A stretch of DNA of 64,000 bases, from assembly GCF_014202335.1 (NCBI RefSeq), contig NZ_JACHGP010000008.1, forward strand, positions 62,001 through 126,000. The letters are read 5' to 3'. The notes beneath the pieces are model-generated. The model did not search any database, had not been told where the DNA came from, and was given only the letters and a program-made list of their open reading frames with translations. The position numbers and the translations under genes are program-made. Below are positions 7,793-15,966 of this stretch, in pieces (within the stretch, counting starts at the first letter, position 1; every line of letters starts with the position of its first letter). The DNA is from Mycobacterium sp. AZCC_0083 (GTDB lineage Bacteria > Actinomycetota > Actinomycetes > Mycobacteriales > Mycobacteriaceae).

Positions 7793-8986
7793 TCAGTCGC
7801 TGGTAGCAAATGCCTTACGCAGAAACGGCGTGGAGTCGGCAAGGGATGCAAGGACGGTGCCGCTGTGGTCTTCCTCGGGGTAGACGTGCAGGGTGACGTC
7901 CTGATTGTTGGCGACCAGCTGGTAATAGAACGACAGGGTCGACTCCGGTGGCACGTCGCGGTCGAGGAGACCGACACCGAGGAAGATGGGGCGGTCGAAA
8001 CCGGTGGACGGGGTGCCCATGAAGGCGTACAGCGCATCGGCCATGCCGGGAATGGAGTTCAACGGTGCGATGAAAAAAGCCGCGGGCGTCAAGTGGGCGA
8101 GTTCCTCGGAAAGCGCGATTGTGCAGACGGTTTCGGCGCGGTCGGCGGCGTTGCGTCCGGCGGGGCTGAGGATGCTGGCGACATCAAGGTCGGGTCGCGC
8201 TTCGCGCAGCGCGGCCAGGATGTAGGCGGTGTAGGCGTTGGCGATCGGGCCCAGTTCGGGCAGTTTGAAGTCGGGGCCGGTCTGGTAAACGAGCTTGTCG
8301 ATGTTGGCGGGAGTACCGGTGGCGACGACGCCGCGGTAGTCCAGCCCAGTGCCCTGGCTGAATTCGGTGGCCCAGCGGGCACTGCTGATGGCGGCGCCGC
8401 CGCCTTGTGACTGGCCGACGATGGCCCATCGCGGTGAGAGCGGAAGTCCCATGTCGTGGGCGGCGATCACGGAGTCGACCACACCGTGAGCGGTGGTCAC
8501 GCTGTTGAGGTAGCTCATGAGCCCCGGTGTGCCCAAGCCGGCGTAGTCGCTGGCGACGACGGCGTAGCCTTCGCCCAACCAGTGGGACAGGTACTCATCA
8601 TCGCGTGGGGTACGCGGCAGCGCCGACGGGGTGCAGTCATCACCGAGGCCGACGGTGCCGTGCGCCCACGCGATGACGGGGAACCCGCCCACCGGTGCCG
8701 GGCCGGGCGGCAGAAACACCGCGCCGGTGCTGACCGCGGGCTGGTCGTGCTGGTCGACGGTGGAGTAGAGCACGCGGTAGGCGGGTCCAGCGCCGCTCAG
8801 CGACAACGCGGGATCCAATGGGACGGACGCGATGGTGGTTCCCTGCGCGGGGATCGGGTCGGCGAAGAAGCGCGCATCCAGCCCCGACCAGGCCGGCGCG
8901 CCGGCGCGAGCGGAAGCCATTGGAAGGACCGACATCGCCAACACGAACAGCACCGACATCCACGTCGCCCGTCGGCTCAATCGCAT
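7793..8986 (-). CDS. Secreted lipase of the secretory-lipase (LIP) alpha/beta-hydrolase family
   Basis: This 397-residue protein begins with a classical signal peptide (charged MRLSRR, hydrophobic core to about residue 23, cleavage likely after ARA at 26-28). The mature part is an alpha/beta hydrolase. The oxyanion region is VIAWAHGTVG, the nucleophile elbow GQSQGG has Ser193, an acid is likely in the LLDRDVPPES region, and the histidine lies in EEDHSGT near the end. The length and the PxAWAHGT and GQSQGG motifs match the LIP group (PF03583) of secreted triacylglycerol lipases in actinobacteria and fungi. The gene is isolated, oriented against the damaged redox operon and divergent from the oxidoreductase at 9055. 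It appears intact and probably acts on external lipids or esters. Confidence 0.88.
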   Translation of the reverse strand: MRLSRRATWMSVLFVLAMSVLPMASARAGAPAWSGLDARFFADPIPAQGTTIASVPLDPALSLSGAGPAYRVLYSTVDQHDQPAVSTGAVFLPPGPAPVGGFPVIAWAHGTVGLGDDCTPSALPRTPRDDEYLSHWLGEGYAVVASDYAGLGTPGLMSYLNSVTTAHGVVDSVIAAHDMGLPLSPRWAIVGQSQGGGAAISSARWATEFSQGTGLDYRGVVATGTPANIDKLVYQTGPDFKLPELGPIANAYTAYILAALREARPDLDVASILSPAGRNAADRAETVCTIALSEELAHLTPAAFFIAPLNSIPGMADALYAFMGTPSTGFDRPIFLGVGLLDRDVPPESTLSFYYQLVANNQDVTLHVYPEEDHSGTVLASLADSTPFLRKAFATSD

Positions 8987-9054
8987 GGCCAGGAGTTAAT
9001 CAGATGTCTCGTCAATATCGCGCGCAGTCCACCCCGGTTGCCTAGGGTTTCGCC

Positions 9055-10404
9055 ATGCCCACGCCAACGTCGGCCCGAGTGCGTCTGCCGGCGGCGTTGC
9101 GCGGACCGGCGTGGTTCGGTGCGTACCTCGCGGTGGTCGTGGTGCCGTTGATCTTCGCAGTGATCGGCGTCGTCGACGACGGTCGCGGGTTCTGGCGTGA
9201 GTTCACCGTCGCGTTGGGGTTTGTCGGGTTGTCGATGATGGGCTTGCAGTTCGTGCTGGTGGCCCGGGTCAAGGTCGTGGCCGCGCCGTTCGGCGAAGAC
9301 GCGTTGGTGCACTTTCATCGCTACATGGGATACCTCGCCACGGTGTTGATCCTTGCCCACCCGGTGCTGCTGATCGTGTTGGTGAATGCGGACTATCTCG
9401 AGCGGGTGAATCCGTTTACCGCACCTTGGGCCGGCCGGTTCGGCACGTTGGCGATTCTGTGTCTGCTGGCGGTGGTCGTGACGTCGGTGTGGCGGGCGGC
9501 GCTGCGCATCACCTATGAGGTGTGGCAGGGATTGCACCTGGTGTTGTCCACCGTCGCGATCGTCGCCGCGCTAATACACGTGGAGTTGATCGGGCACTAC
9601 GTCAACCAGCCATGGAAGCGCGTGCTGTGGGCCGTCATGACCGCAGGCTTCTTGGCGGTGTTCGTATGGGTACGCATCGTGCGACCGGTGCTGCGGACCC
9701 GTCGGCCGTGGACGGTGGCCTCGGTTCGATCCGAACGGGGCGGGGTCCACACGGTGACGTTGCGACCCATTGGCCACGGCGGTTTCAGCTTTGCCCCCGG
9801 TCAGTTCGGCTGGTTGTCGGTGCATCGTTCGCCGTTCGCGCTGACCCAGCATCCCTTCTCGTTCTCCTCCAACGGCGACGATCGCAGCGCGTTGCAGATG
9901 AGCATCAAGGAACTCGGTGACTTCACCCGAACGATCAAATCGATCGCCCCGGGTACCCGCGCCTACGTCGACGGCCCTCATGGGGTGTTCTCCCCCGATA
10001 ACTACGACGGGCCCGGATTCGTCTTCCTCGGCGGTGGTGTCGGAATCGGACCGCTGATGAGCATCTTGCGGACCTTCGCCACCCGCGGCGAGCGCCGGCC
10101 GTGCCTCCTGTTCTTCGGGGTGGCGCGCATCGAGGACGCGACGTTCCGCGAGGAAATCGACACTCTGGCAACCCGATTGCCGCTGACCGTGGTCTACGTC
10201 GTATCCGACCCGCCCTCGGACTGGGCGGGGGAGCAAGGTCGCATAACGACCGAGACCCTGCGCCGCCACCTGCCCCGCGAACACGAAACGCTCCAGTACT
10301 TCATCTGTGGGCCCGGCGCGATGCAGGACGCCATGGAGGATGCTCTCGGAGCCTTGAAGGTCCCCGGCGCCCACGTGCACACCGAACGCTTCAACTTCGT
10401 CTGA
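9055..10404 (+). CDS. Ferric-reductase-like transmembrane oxidoreductase with FAD/NAD(P)H domain
   Basis: The 449-residue protein has six hydrophobic segments in its first 220 residues. Histidines in facing helices (HFHRYMGY, HPVLLIV, GLHLVL, LIHVEL) are suited to hold two haems, as in the ferric reductase/NADPH oxidase superfamily. The soluble C-terminal half has an FAD-binding barrel (PGQFGWLSV; PFSFSS as the FAD-contact motif), an NAD(P)H-binding site (FLGGGVGIGPLMSILR) and a C-terminal YFICGPGAMQDAMEDAL. It would pass electrons from NAD(P)H across the membrane, to iron, oxygen or a quinone; the acceptor cannot be told. It starts at the ATG at 9055, 68 bases from the divergent lipase start. 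A mini-gene for a membrane peptide follows 17 bases after its stop. Confidence 0.9.
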   Translation: MPTPTSARVRLPAALRGPAWFGAYLAVVVVPLIFAVIGVVDDGRGFWREFTVALGFVGLSMMGLQFVLVARVKVVAAPFGEDALVHFHRYMGYLATVLILAHPVLLIVLVNADYLERVNPFTAPWAGRFGTLAILCLLAVVVTSVWRAALRITYEVWQGLHLVLSTVAIVAALIHVELIGHYVNQPWKRVLWAVMTAGFLAVFVWVRIVRPVLRTRRPWTVASVRSERGGVHTVTLRPIGHGGFSFAPGQFGWLSVHRSPFALTQHPFSFSSNGDDRSALQMSIKELGDFTRTIKSIAPGTRAYVDGPHGVFSPDNYDGPGFVFLGGGVGIGPLMSILRTFATRGERRPCLLFFGVARIEDATFREEIDTLATRLPLTVVYVVSDPPSDWAGEQGRITTETLRRHLPREHETLQYFICGPGAMQDAMEDALGALKVPGAHVHTERFNFV

Positions 10405-10421
10405 CCAGGACAGGACTCCCC

Positions 10422-10511
10422 GTGCGACACCGACACACTCAGCGAACCGCCCTCGTCGTCGCGGCACTCATCCTGATCTGCTGCGTGGTCTTCGCGTTGG
10501 CCCAGACCTGA
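10422..10511 (+). CDS. 29-residue single-pass membrane peptide
   Basis: A GTG at 10422, preceded by AGGACAGGAC, opens a frame of 29 codons: a basic start (MRHRHTQR), one hydrophobic helix (about residues 9-26, ALVVAALILICCVVFALA) and a stop at 10509-10511. Its position 17 bases behind the oxidoreductase, the positive-inside topology and the clean helix suggest a small partner subunit or stabiliser of that enzyme. This is inference. I know no named family. Very small genes of this kind are usually missed in annotation. Confidence 0.5.
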   Translation: MRHRHTQRTALVVAALILICCVVFALAQT

Positions 10512-10596
10512 CGCGGCCGAACCCGCTGACGTTGCGCCATGGGCCGGGCATTCCCGCTCAATCAGGTACTGGCCGATCGACACCACAGCGCCACAG

Positions 10597-12202
10597 TCAC
10601 CGAACCTCCCGGACCGCCAGATAGTGCTCGGACACTGGCACGCCGTCGGTGTACCGCTCCACGGCCTCCTCGATGAGCCGGTCCTGACCGGTGAGCCTGG
10701 TGTAGTGCTGGTGCATGTGCTCGCCCCAGGACCGCACGATGAACGTCTCCACGAACGTCGACTCGTGTTCGATGCTGCGGAACAGCCGCCACTCCGCCGC
10801 CCCGGGTGCGCTGGCGCGACCGGCCCAGCACCGCCATCGCTGCCAGGAAGGCGTCTTCGTCCGACGATGCGACGCGGTACGAGGTCAGCACCAGAACGGG
10901 ACCATCCAGCGGTTCGGGCTCGAAGATCAGTGTCGGCTCGGGCCAATGCGAGGACGGCGTGAGGTCCAGATTGCTGGTGTTCGCGTGCAGCGGCCACCAC
11001 ATCGAGGACAGCCCGCACACCGCCAACAGCACCGCGCTCACCAGCAGGCTGGTGGAACTGCTGGTGGCTCCGGCGAGCACACCCCACACCACCGAACCCA
11101 ACGCCTGCCCGCCCATGAAGACCAGCTGGTACACCGACAGTCCGCGGGCGCGCACCCACGCGGGCAGGCTCAGCTGCATCGAGGCGTTGAGCGTCGACAG
11201 GGACAGCAACCAGGACGCGCCGCCAATGACCAAGGCGCCGAACACCACCGCGAAGATCGGCACCAACGCCAGCACGGCGGTGGCCACCGCGAAGCCCGCC
11301 GCGCCGACCGTCAGCAAGGCGTTCTGGCCGAACCGTGCGCGCAGCCGGGACAACAGGAACGCGCCGAGCACGGCACCCGCACCGAGCGCGCCCAGCAGCA
11401 ACCCGTAACCCGAGGACGACAACCCGAGTTGATTTGCCGCGATCACCGGCAGCAGTCCCCAGATCGCACTCCCGGGTGCGATGAACAACGCCGCCCGCAG
11501 CAGGATGCGCCGCACGATCGGCGAGCTGCGGATGAACCGTCCGCCCGCGCTCAACGCCGCCAGCGCCCGCTCGGGCGGATAGCCCTGCTCGACGGCGGGT
11601 CGGCGCCACCAGATGAGCACGAACACGATTCCCACGAACGACACGGCGTTGAGCGCGAAGACCAGCGTCGGTCCGGACAACGACACCAGCACGCCGGCGA
11701 TGGCCGGGCCGATCGCCCGGGCGCCGTTGATGCTCATGCTGCCCAACGCGGCCGCGGCCGGAATCTGCTCGGCGGGAACGAGATCGGGCTGGATCGCCTG
11801 CCAGGCCGGAGCCGTGAGCGCCTGCCCGCAGCCGATGACGAACAACAACGTCAGCAGCACGGCCGGCGTGGCCAACCCGGCACCCGTCAACGAGGCGAGC
11901 AGACCGACGCCCGCGGCCATCGCCCCCTGAGTGGCGATGAGCAGTCGGCGCCGATCGATCAGATCTGCGAGGACACCCGACGGCAACGCCAGCAGCATCA
12001 CGGGCAGCGTCGTGGCGGTCTGCACCAGCGGGACCAGGACTGCGGCACGAGGATCGCCGACGAGCATCCATTGGGCGCCGACGGTCTGCATCCAGGTGCC
12101 GAGGTTGGAGACGAGCTGCGCGATCCACAGCGCGCGGTAGACCGGCGATCGCAGCGGCGCCCATGTCGAGGTGCGGGATGTCGATGTGCCCGCCGATGTC
12201 AT
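10597..12202 (-). pseudogene. MFS_3-type (EntS-like) transporter with frameshifted C-terminal domain
   Basis: The start ATG is at 12202 (GGGAGAAGCAG upstream). The first 430 residues form a 12-helix MFS transporter of the EntS/MFS_3 group: WIAQLVSNLGTWMQTVGAQW in helix 1 and DLIDRRRLL in the A-motif loop. This subgroup carries a soluble ferredoxin-like tail. The tail begins in frame (VLVLTSYRVASSDEDAFLAAM) but is lost after GRSRQRT, where one extra base lies in the C/G run at 10804-10806. The true tail (EWRLFRSIEHES, EHMHQHYTRLTGQDR, VSEHYLAVREVR) continues in the next frame to a stop at 10597. Without correction a garbled tail extends to 10562. Because the indel is in a homopolymer, this could be an assembly error and the gene intact. 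Confidence 0.7.
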
Positions 12203-12239
12203 CTGCTTCTCCCGTATGTGGCCCAACGGTCACTGTAGG

Positions 12240-12390
12240 AGGTGCGACCTTTCCCGCGTTCGACCTCTCGAGGCCAAACGCCGCGAGGTCCCGGCCGCAA
12301 GTGGCCACCATCGAGACCAGCGCATCGCCCTCGATGCGCAGGCGCGCACGGGTCGTCATCACTTGTTGACGACCCGCGGCAGACAACGTC
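12240..12390 (-). pseudogene. N-terminal relic of the unknown conserved family, copy 3
   Basis: Read on the minus strand, the stretch codes TRARLRIEGDALVSMV, which lines up with TQSRLRVEGDELVSTV of copy 1 and SRLLVQGDELVSTV of copy 2. The nucleotide text is also alignable there (for example CATCGCCCTCGATGCGCAG against CGTCGCCCTCGACGCGGAG). The similarity fades after about 25 residues, and nothing of the strongly conserved middle is present. The relic ends just before the MFS start at 12202. With no start codon in the right place and only about 15 percent of the family length, it cannot work. Confidence 0.45.
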
Positions 12391-12584
12391 AGGACAGGCC
12401 GACCCGATGGAACTCCAGTTGTGGCCGCGGGCGACGACGGTGTCTTACGGAGGCAGATCCAACAGATGGACGCTGCGTCGCGACCTGGATAGGTCTCTAA
12501 CGCGGTGGACGCCGCAATACGACCCAGTACAGCTGACTTCGCAACCTCAGTGTGCGGATCAGGGTTCGAATCCCCTGATCTGGC
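12391..12584 (+). other. Gene-free stretch ending in a tRNA-like 3' fragment
   Basis: No coding sequence is supported here. At 12545-12583 the text CAGTGTGCGG, then AGGGTTCGAATCCCCT, then GATCTGG has the exact look of a T-arm with its GTTCGAATC loop and a following acceptor strand. No matching D-arm or acceptor 5' half is obvious upstream. It may be the remnant of an attachment site left when an element integrated at a tRNA 3' end. It borders directly on the toxin-antitoxin operator at 12585. Confidence 0.3.
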
Positions 12585-12625
12585 GTGATACGCAGCGTAT
12601 CAATACCTGATACGCTGTGTATCAC
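12585..12625. promoter_or_regulatory. Operator palindrome of the HTH/zeta module
   Basis: Two arms of 18 bp (12585-12602 and 12608-12625) are inverted with one mismatch around a 5-base centre. Each arm is itself symmetrical: GATACGC-A-GCGTATC on the left and GATACGC-T-GTGTATC on the right. Such paired palindromes 20 bases before an antitoxin start are typical of autorepressed toxin-antitoxin operons. The symmetry is seen directly; the bound protein, presumably the HTH antitoxin, is inferred. Confidence 0.65.
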
Positions 12626-12645
12626 GCGACCGAGAGGAGGCTTGT

Positions 12646-13077
12646 ATGACGACTACCGTTGAAGAGATCGCCCACAAGGCGCACATCCGTCAGGCCCGGG
12701 AGCGCCTGGACTTCCTCGACGAGATGCGCGACGCACAGCGGCTGGCGCTGGCAGGCAAGAGTCAACGAGAAATCGCTGACATCCTGAACACCACACAGCC
12801 ACGCGTCGGCCGGATCCTGCGTGGCGCCCGCGCACTGCCCGAGGCCGAAACGCCAGAGGAAATCATTCTGCGCGCCACCATCGATGACACCCCGCGCGAT
12901 GTGCTGGTCGCACAGCTCAGCTCGTACCCCTACACCTTTACCGAGTTCGCGCCATTCCCGCACGACGGATCCGTGCCTGGAACATGGACCCAGGTCAGCG
13001 CTGCTCATTTAGTCGAATTACTCAGCGACGAGGAATACGAGAGTGTCTGCGCCGCCGTCCAACCGCCGACTCCGTAA
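12646..13077 (+). CDS. HTH-domain antitoxin-like protein, partner of the zeta-like toxin
   Basis: The protein has 143 residues, with GAGAGGAGG just upstream of the ATG. Residues about 25-60 form a helix-turn-helix: ALAGKSQREIADILNTTQPRVGRILRG, of the Xre/sigma-4-like sort. The C-terminal part (about 80-140) has no recognised domain and ends SDEEYESVCAAVQPPTP. The next gene starts inside its 3' end (35-base overlap), so the two are translationally coupled, antitoxin first, as in most toxin-antitoxin operons. The M. tuberculosis pair Rv0367c-Rv0366c is a likely relative from memory. Unlike epsilon, the classical partner of zeta, this antitoxin binds DNA and could repress the operon at the double palindrome 12585-12625. 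Confidence 0.75.
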   Translation: MTTTVEEIAHKAHIRQARERLDFLDEMRDAQRLALAGKSQREIADILNTTQPRVGRILRGARALPEAETPEEIILRATIDDTPRDVLVAQLSSYPYTFTEFAPFPHDGSVPGTWTQVSAAHLVELLSDEEYESVCAAVQPPTP

Positions 13078-14005
13078 CACGGTCCACGCCGAACTTGCTG
13101 CCCTCCTCGTCGGAGGGCAGCTTGCTGTGGCGCCACCCGCAGTGCGCGACTATCTTGCGGACCAACAACTCATCGCCCAGGTCGCCAGGCAGTACCGTGC
13201 CCAGCAGCACGACGCGCCGGCTGGCGGCCGGGCGGCGATCATCACCGCCGGCGTCCCCGGCGCCGGAAAGTCAAGCGCGCTCGGCGCCATCGCGGCAGGC
13301 TACCGGCGCATCGATCCGGACGAGATCAAGGACATTCTCCTGGCTGGTCTCGACACGGCGGGATTACTCGACGTCCGCGGTGGTCATGTTCTCGCCGACG
13401 GCAATTCAGTCAGCCCGGGCGAGCTGGCCGGGTGGGTGCATCGGGCATCGACTGACGCGGCCGACCGGGTCCGCACAGCATCGCTGCAGCTTGGCGAAAA
13501 CTTCGTCATGGAGGGAACCCTGTCCTGGCCGCAGCTGTCCGTCAGTCATGTCGACGAGCTCGCCGTGGGCGGCTATGAACGTCTCACCATCCTCGATATC
13601 GAGGTTCCGCTTACGGTGGCCGTCGAGCAGTCGAAGCGCCGGTGGTGGGAGGCGCGACATTCGCAGCGCCTGACCTATGGGGTTGAGATCGGGGGCCGCT
13701 TCATCGCGGAATCAGCGCTCGCTCAGCTGTACTCGGGAGCGCGCTCAGCCTCCCTGTGCGCGGCCAACGCCCGCAGCCTCTACACGAACGGCAACGACGC
13801 GGGTATCGAATCGGAGATCCTGATCGTCAGCCGAACCGCCAGCGGGACAGAGTACAAAGCCCGGCTCACCCCCGACGGTGACGTCGAGCCATGGCAGGGC
13901 GCCCTGCTCGGCGCCGTGTGCGTGCACTGCGGGGCGGTGCTAAAGAACCGGTCGGCAATCCTCGCTGGCGTCGGACCTGCCTGCACGCACAAACCCCGCA
14001 GCTGA
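13043..14005 (+). CDS. Zeta-toxin-like kinase
   Basis: This 320-residue P-loop protein of the zeta-toxin/AAA_33 group has Walker A GVPGAGKSS at about 70-78, preceded by the beta strand AAIITA. It then has YRRIDPDEIKDILL (91-100), where zeta toxins hold the catalytic Asp, and FVMEGTLSW, which matches the FVVEGT-like strand of the family. Zeta toxins phosphorylate UDP-GlcNAc (or other sugar nucleotides) and block peptidoglycan synthesis. The last 30 residues form an unusual addition, CVHCGAVLKNRSAILAGVGPACTHK, resembling a small zinc finger of the DUF6011 sort. The start is the GTG at 13043 inside the antitoxin gene; ATGs further in would cut the N-terminal helices. It appears intact and is closely linked to its presumed antitoxin. 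Confidence 0.8.
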   Translation: MSAPPSNRRLRNTVHAELAALLVGGQLAVAPPAVRDYLADQQLIAQVARQYRAQQHDAPAGGRAAIITAGVPGAGKSSALGAIAAGYRRIDPDEIKDILLAGLDTAGLLDVRGGHVLADGNSVSPGELAGWVHRASTDAADRVRTASLQLGENFVMEGTLSWPQLSVSHVDELAVGGYERLTILDIEVPLTVAVEQSKRRWWEARHSQRLTYGVEIGGRFIAESALAQLYSGARSASLCAANARSLYTNGNDAGIESEILIVSRTASGTEYKARLTPDGDVEPWQGALLGAVCVHCGAVLKNRSAILAGVGPACTHKPRS

Positions 14006-14089
14006 CGCAGGGCAGGGAACCCGACAGTGAAAGATACTGTAATTACACAGTTTACGGCCCTCCTTGCCGTGTGCGGCAAGGTCGATAGG

Positions 14090-14523
14090 AGCCTCCGCAG
14101 ACCTCGACGGGTGCAAAGTAGTTGCGATAAATCGTCGCGGCCCCGCCGCGATCGCACACGCCGGGCCCTGCGTCGCATCACCGGCGTACCGCGTGCCCCC
14201 TTGCTCCGGAGTGACGCTCGGTCCCGTCATCTCGAGAAGGTTGAACTGCGACGCGACCTGAAACAGCGCGCCTTCGAGTTCCGGGTCGGCATGCATGGCC
14301 CGCGCGGCCCCGTTAACGCACCGCACCGTGCTGCGTCCGCGTGCGGGAACCTCGATGCGAGAACGCAATTCGGCCAACATCGGCACCGTCAGCGTCCCGA
14401 TGCCGTACCGCTTGTCATTCACCGTCGAGACTAGCTCGTCGCCCTGCACCAGAAGCCGGCTACGCGTTACGGCGTAGCTCTCTCCTCGAAACCGATGAGC
14501 TTGGCGAACCAGTCAGAAGCCAT
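14090..14523 (-). pseudogene. Unknown conserved family, copy 2, two frameshifts and C-terminal truncation
   Basis: The start ATG at 14523 gives MASDWFAKLIGFEE, parallel to the start of copy 1. A frameshift at about 14476-14488 follows; the next frame continues SYAVTRSRLLVQGDELVSTV and the conserved ALFQVASQFNLLEMTGP. A second break occurs at the four-C run 14141-14144, after GPACAIAAG. Continuing in the corrected frame gives ATIYRNYFAPV, and then homology ends. The C-terminal third present in copy 1 (WTMSNGYAL and beyond) is missing. At the DNA level copies 1 and 2 are roughly four-fifths identical, so they are old paralogues and not a fresh duplication. The 3' end abuts the zeta-toxin gene. 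Confidence 0.6.
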
Positions 14524-14864
14524 GTCGACCACCCTTCAATGCCAATCCGCTGCACCGGACCGGAGCCTCCGGCGGAGGTGACGTCAAACTCGTACCAGAG
14601 GACATCGAGGTGTCGGCGGCCGTCGATGCCATCGCAGGCCCAGCGCGGCGAGCAGACGGCCGGCGTCCATGCCGCACGGCTGGCGTCACCGGTGGGGAAG
14701 GGATCCAGGAGTTTGAACCAATCGGCGCGCCATGGTGAAGGAGAACACCAGTCCTGCGGCGGTCACGACCGAGCCACTGCCCGCCATCGCACGGGATGAT
14801 GCCGGTGTCGGGTGTCACCCGGTATCGGGTGCGGGAGAGCGAGGCGAGGGTGCCTGAGCCGCCG
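14524..14864 (-). other. Degenerate stretch with an MmpL fragment
   Basis: No intact gene. At 14713-14790 on the minus strand the text AMAGSGSVVTAAGLVFSFTM is the conserved late transmembrane motif of MmpL/RND lipid exporters, with nothing of the remaining 900 residues. A second coding-like piece in another frame at about 14540-14715 (DWFKLLDPFPTGDASRAAW) is of unknown origin. The two pieces touch, so this is a recombination scar of at least two lost genes next to copy 2 of the unknown family. Confidence 0.5.
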
Positions 14865-15956
14865 TCAGAACCACGCCGAGAAGTCGGCCTTGGCGATCAT
14901 GCAATGCACGCCCTTCACCGAGTCCACCACCTGGCTCACCTCGAAATCGGCGGCAGCCGACAGGTATGCCAGCACGGCGGGTGCGGGCAGCCCGAACCGA
15001 ACGGTCAAGAACGCGATGGCGTTTCGAACGGCGTGCCGCATGGCTTCGTCGAGATCGACATCCATCCCCATCGGAATCCAATGGGATGACGTCTCGATGA
15101 CCGGGGACCGCAACGGACCGACCGCTTGCGCTCGCGCGTCGCCGGTCAGCACGCTCAATCGCAACGTTGCCCGCAACGGCGCCTCAAGTGCGGTCAGCGC
15201 GACCTCGCCATTGCCCTGCGCAAAATGCGGATCGCCGACGTAGAACAGCGCCCCGTCGACCTGCACCGGCAGAAAGATCGTCGAGCCCACCACGGCGTGC
15301 TTGACGTCTATGTTGCCGCCGTGGTCTCCCGGCGGAACCGAAGGCACCGCGTCGCGGGTGTCGGGCGCGACGCCCATGATCCCGAGGAAGGGATTGACCG
15401 GAAACTCCAGTCGGCGTTCGTCTATTCGGATGCTTCCGCGGGCGGCGCCGTTGACGTCGTGGGTCTCACAGAAGTAGCTCAGCGTCCGCTCGTCCGGGGG
15501 GTATTCACCCGGCAGTGCACCGAAGCCGTGACGCATGCTGATGAAGCCGTAGGGCGCTCGCTGTTCGAGGTCCACCACGTCGATCCGGAGCACGTCCCCG
15601 GCGTGCGCCTCGCTGACGGCGATGGGACCCGTGACCACGTGGGGTCCTTCGTCGATGTCATGAGCCAGACCGCTACCGGCAATGTCGATGGCGTCGGTGA
15701 GGACTTCGTTTTCGCCGACGCCGAACTGGGCGAGGTAGCTCACCGGGTCGCGGCCCTGGTCCTCGAGGATTCCCTCGTGGCTGACGGTATCAATGGTGAC
15801 CGTGTCGCCGCTGTCCACTTCCAGCACAGGTGGTGTCCCCGCATTCGGAAGCCAACCCCAGAGTGCCTGATCTGGGCGTGATGCCAGGTAGTGACGGCCA
15901 CGCACCGGCCCCGAGCCAGCCTGCAGTACCGTCCTCGTCGCTTGCCCTGAAAGCAT
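14865..15956 (-). CDS. Acetamidase/formamidase-family amidohydrolase
   Basis: The product is 363 residues. The start at 15956 is set by AGGAGGA six bases upstream. Family features include the early block HYLASRPDQALWGW, VDSGDTVTIDTVSHEG, the aspartate/histidine-rich GPHVVTGPIAVSEAHAGDVLRIDVVDLE, and the metal-binding stretch GDHGGNIDVKH, then VGDPHFAQGNGEVALTALE. Proteins of this family (FmdA_AmdA, PF03069) hydrolyse formamide, acetamide or related small amides to ammonia and the acid. The gene lies 10 bases behind the fused ABC transporter gene and closes an operon of binding protein, permease-ATPase and enzyme. The imported compound is therefore probably an amide or amidated amino acid used as nitrogen source. 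It is intact, and the exact substrate is open. Confidence 0.88.
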   Translation of the reverse strand: MLSGQATRTVLQAGSGPVRGRHYLASRPDQALWGWLPNAGTPPVLEVDSGDTVTIDTVSHEGILEDQGRDPVSYLAQFGVGENEVLTDAIDIAGSGLAHDIDEGPHVVTGPIAVSEAHAGDVLRIDVVDLEQRAPYGFISMRHGFGALPGEYPPDERTLSYFCETHDVNGAARGSIRIDERRLEFPVNPFLGIMGVAPDTRDAVPSVPPGDHGGNIDVKHAVVGSTIFLPVQVDGALFYVGDPHFAQGNGEVALTALEAPLRATLRLSVLTGDARAQAVGPLRSPVIETSSHWIPMGMDVDLDEAMRHAVRNAIAFLTVRFGLPAPAVLAYLSAAADFEVSQVVDSVKGVHCMIAKADFSAWF

Positions 15957-15966
15957 GATGTTCCTC

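Noticed and set aside
10194..12386. Very long minus-strand open frame over the MFS gene
   Set aside because: It is the shadow of the MFS frame: the product is Arg/Ala/Gly-rich without domains. Only its first residues matter, as a relic of the unknown family.
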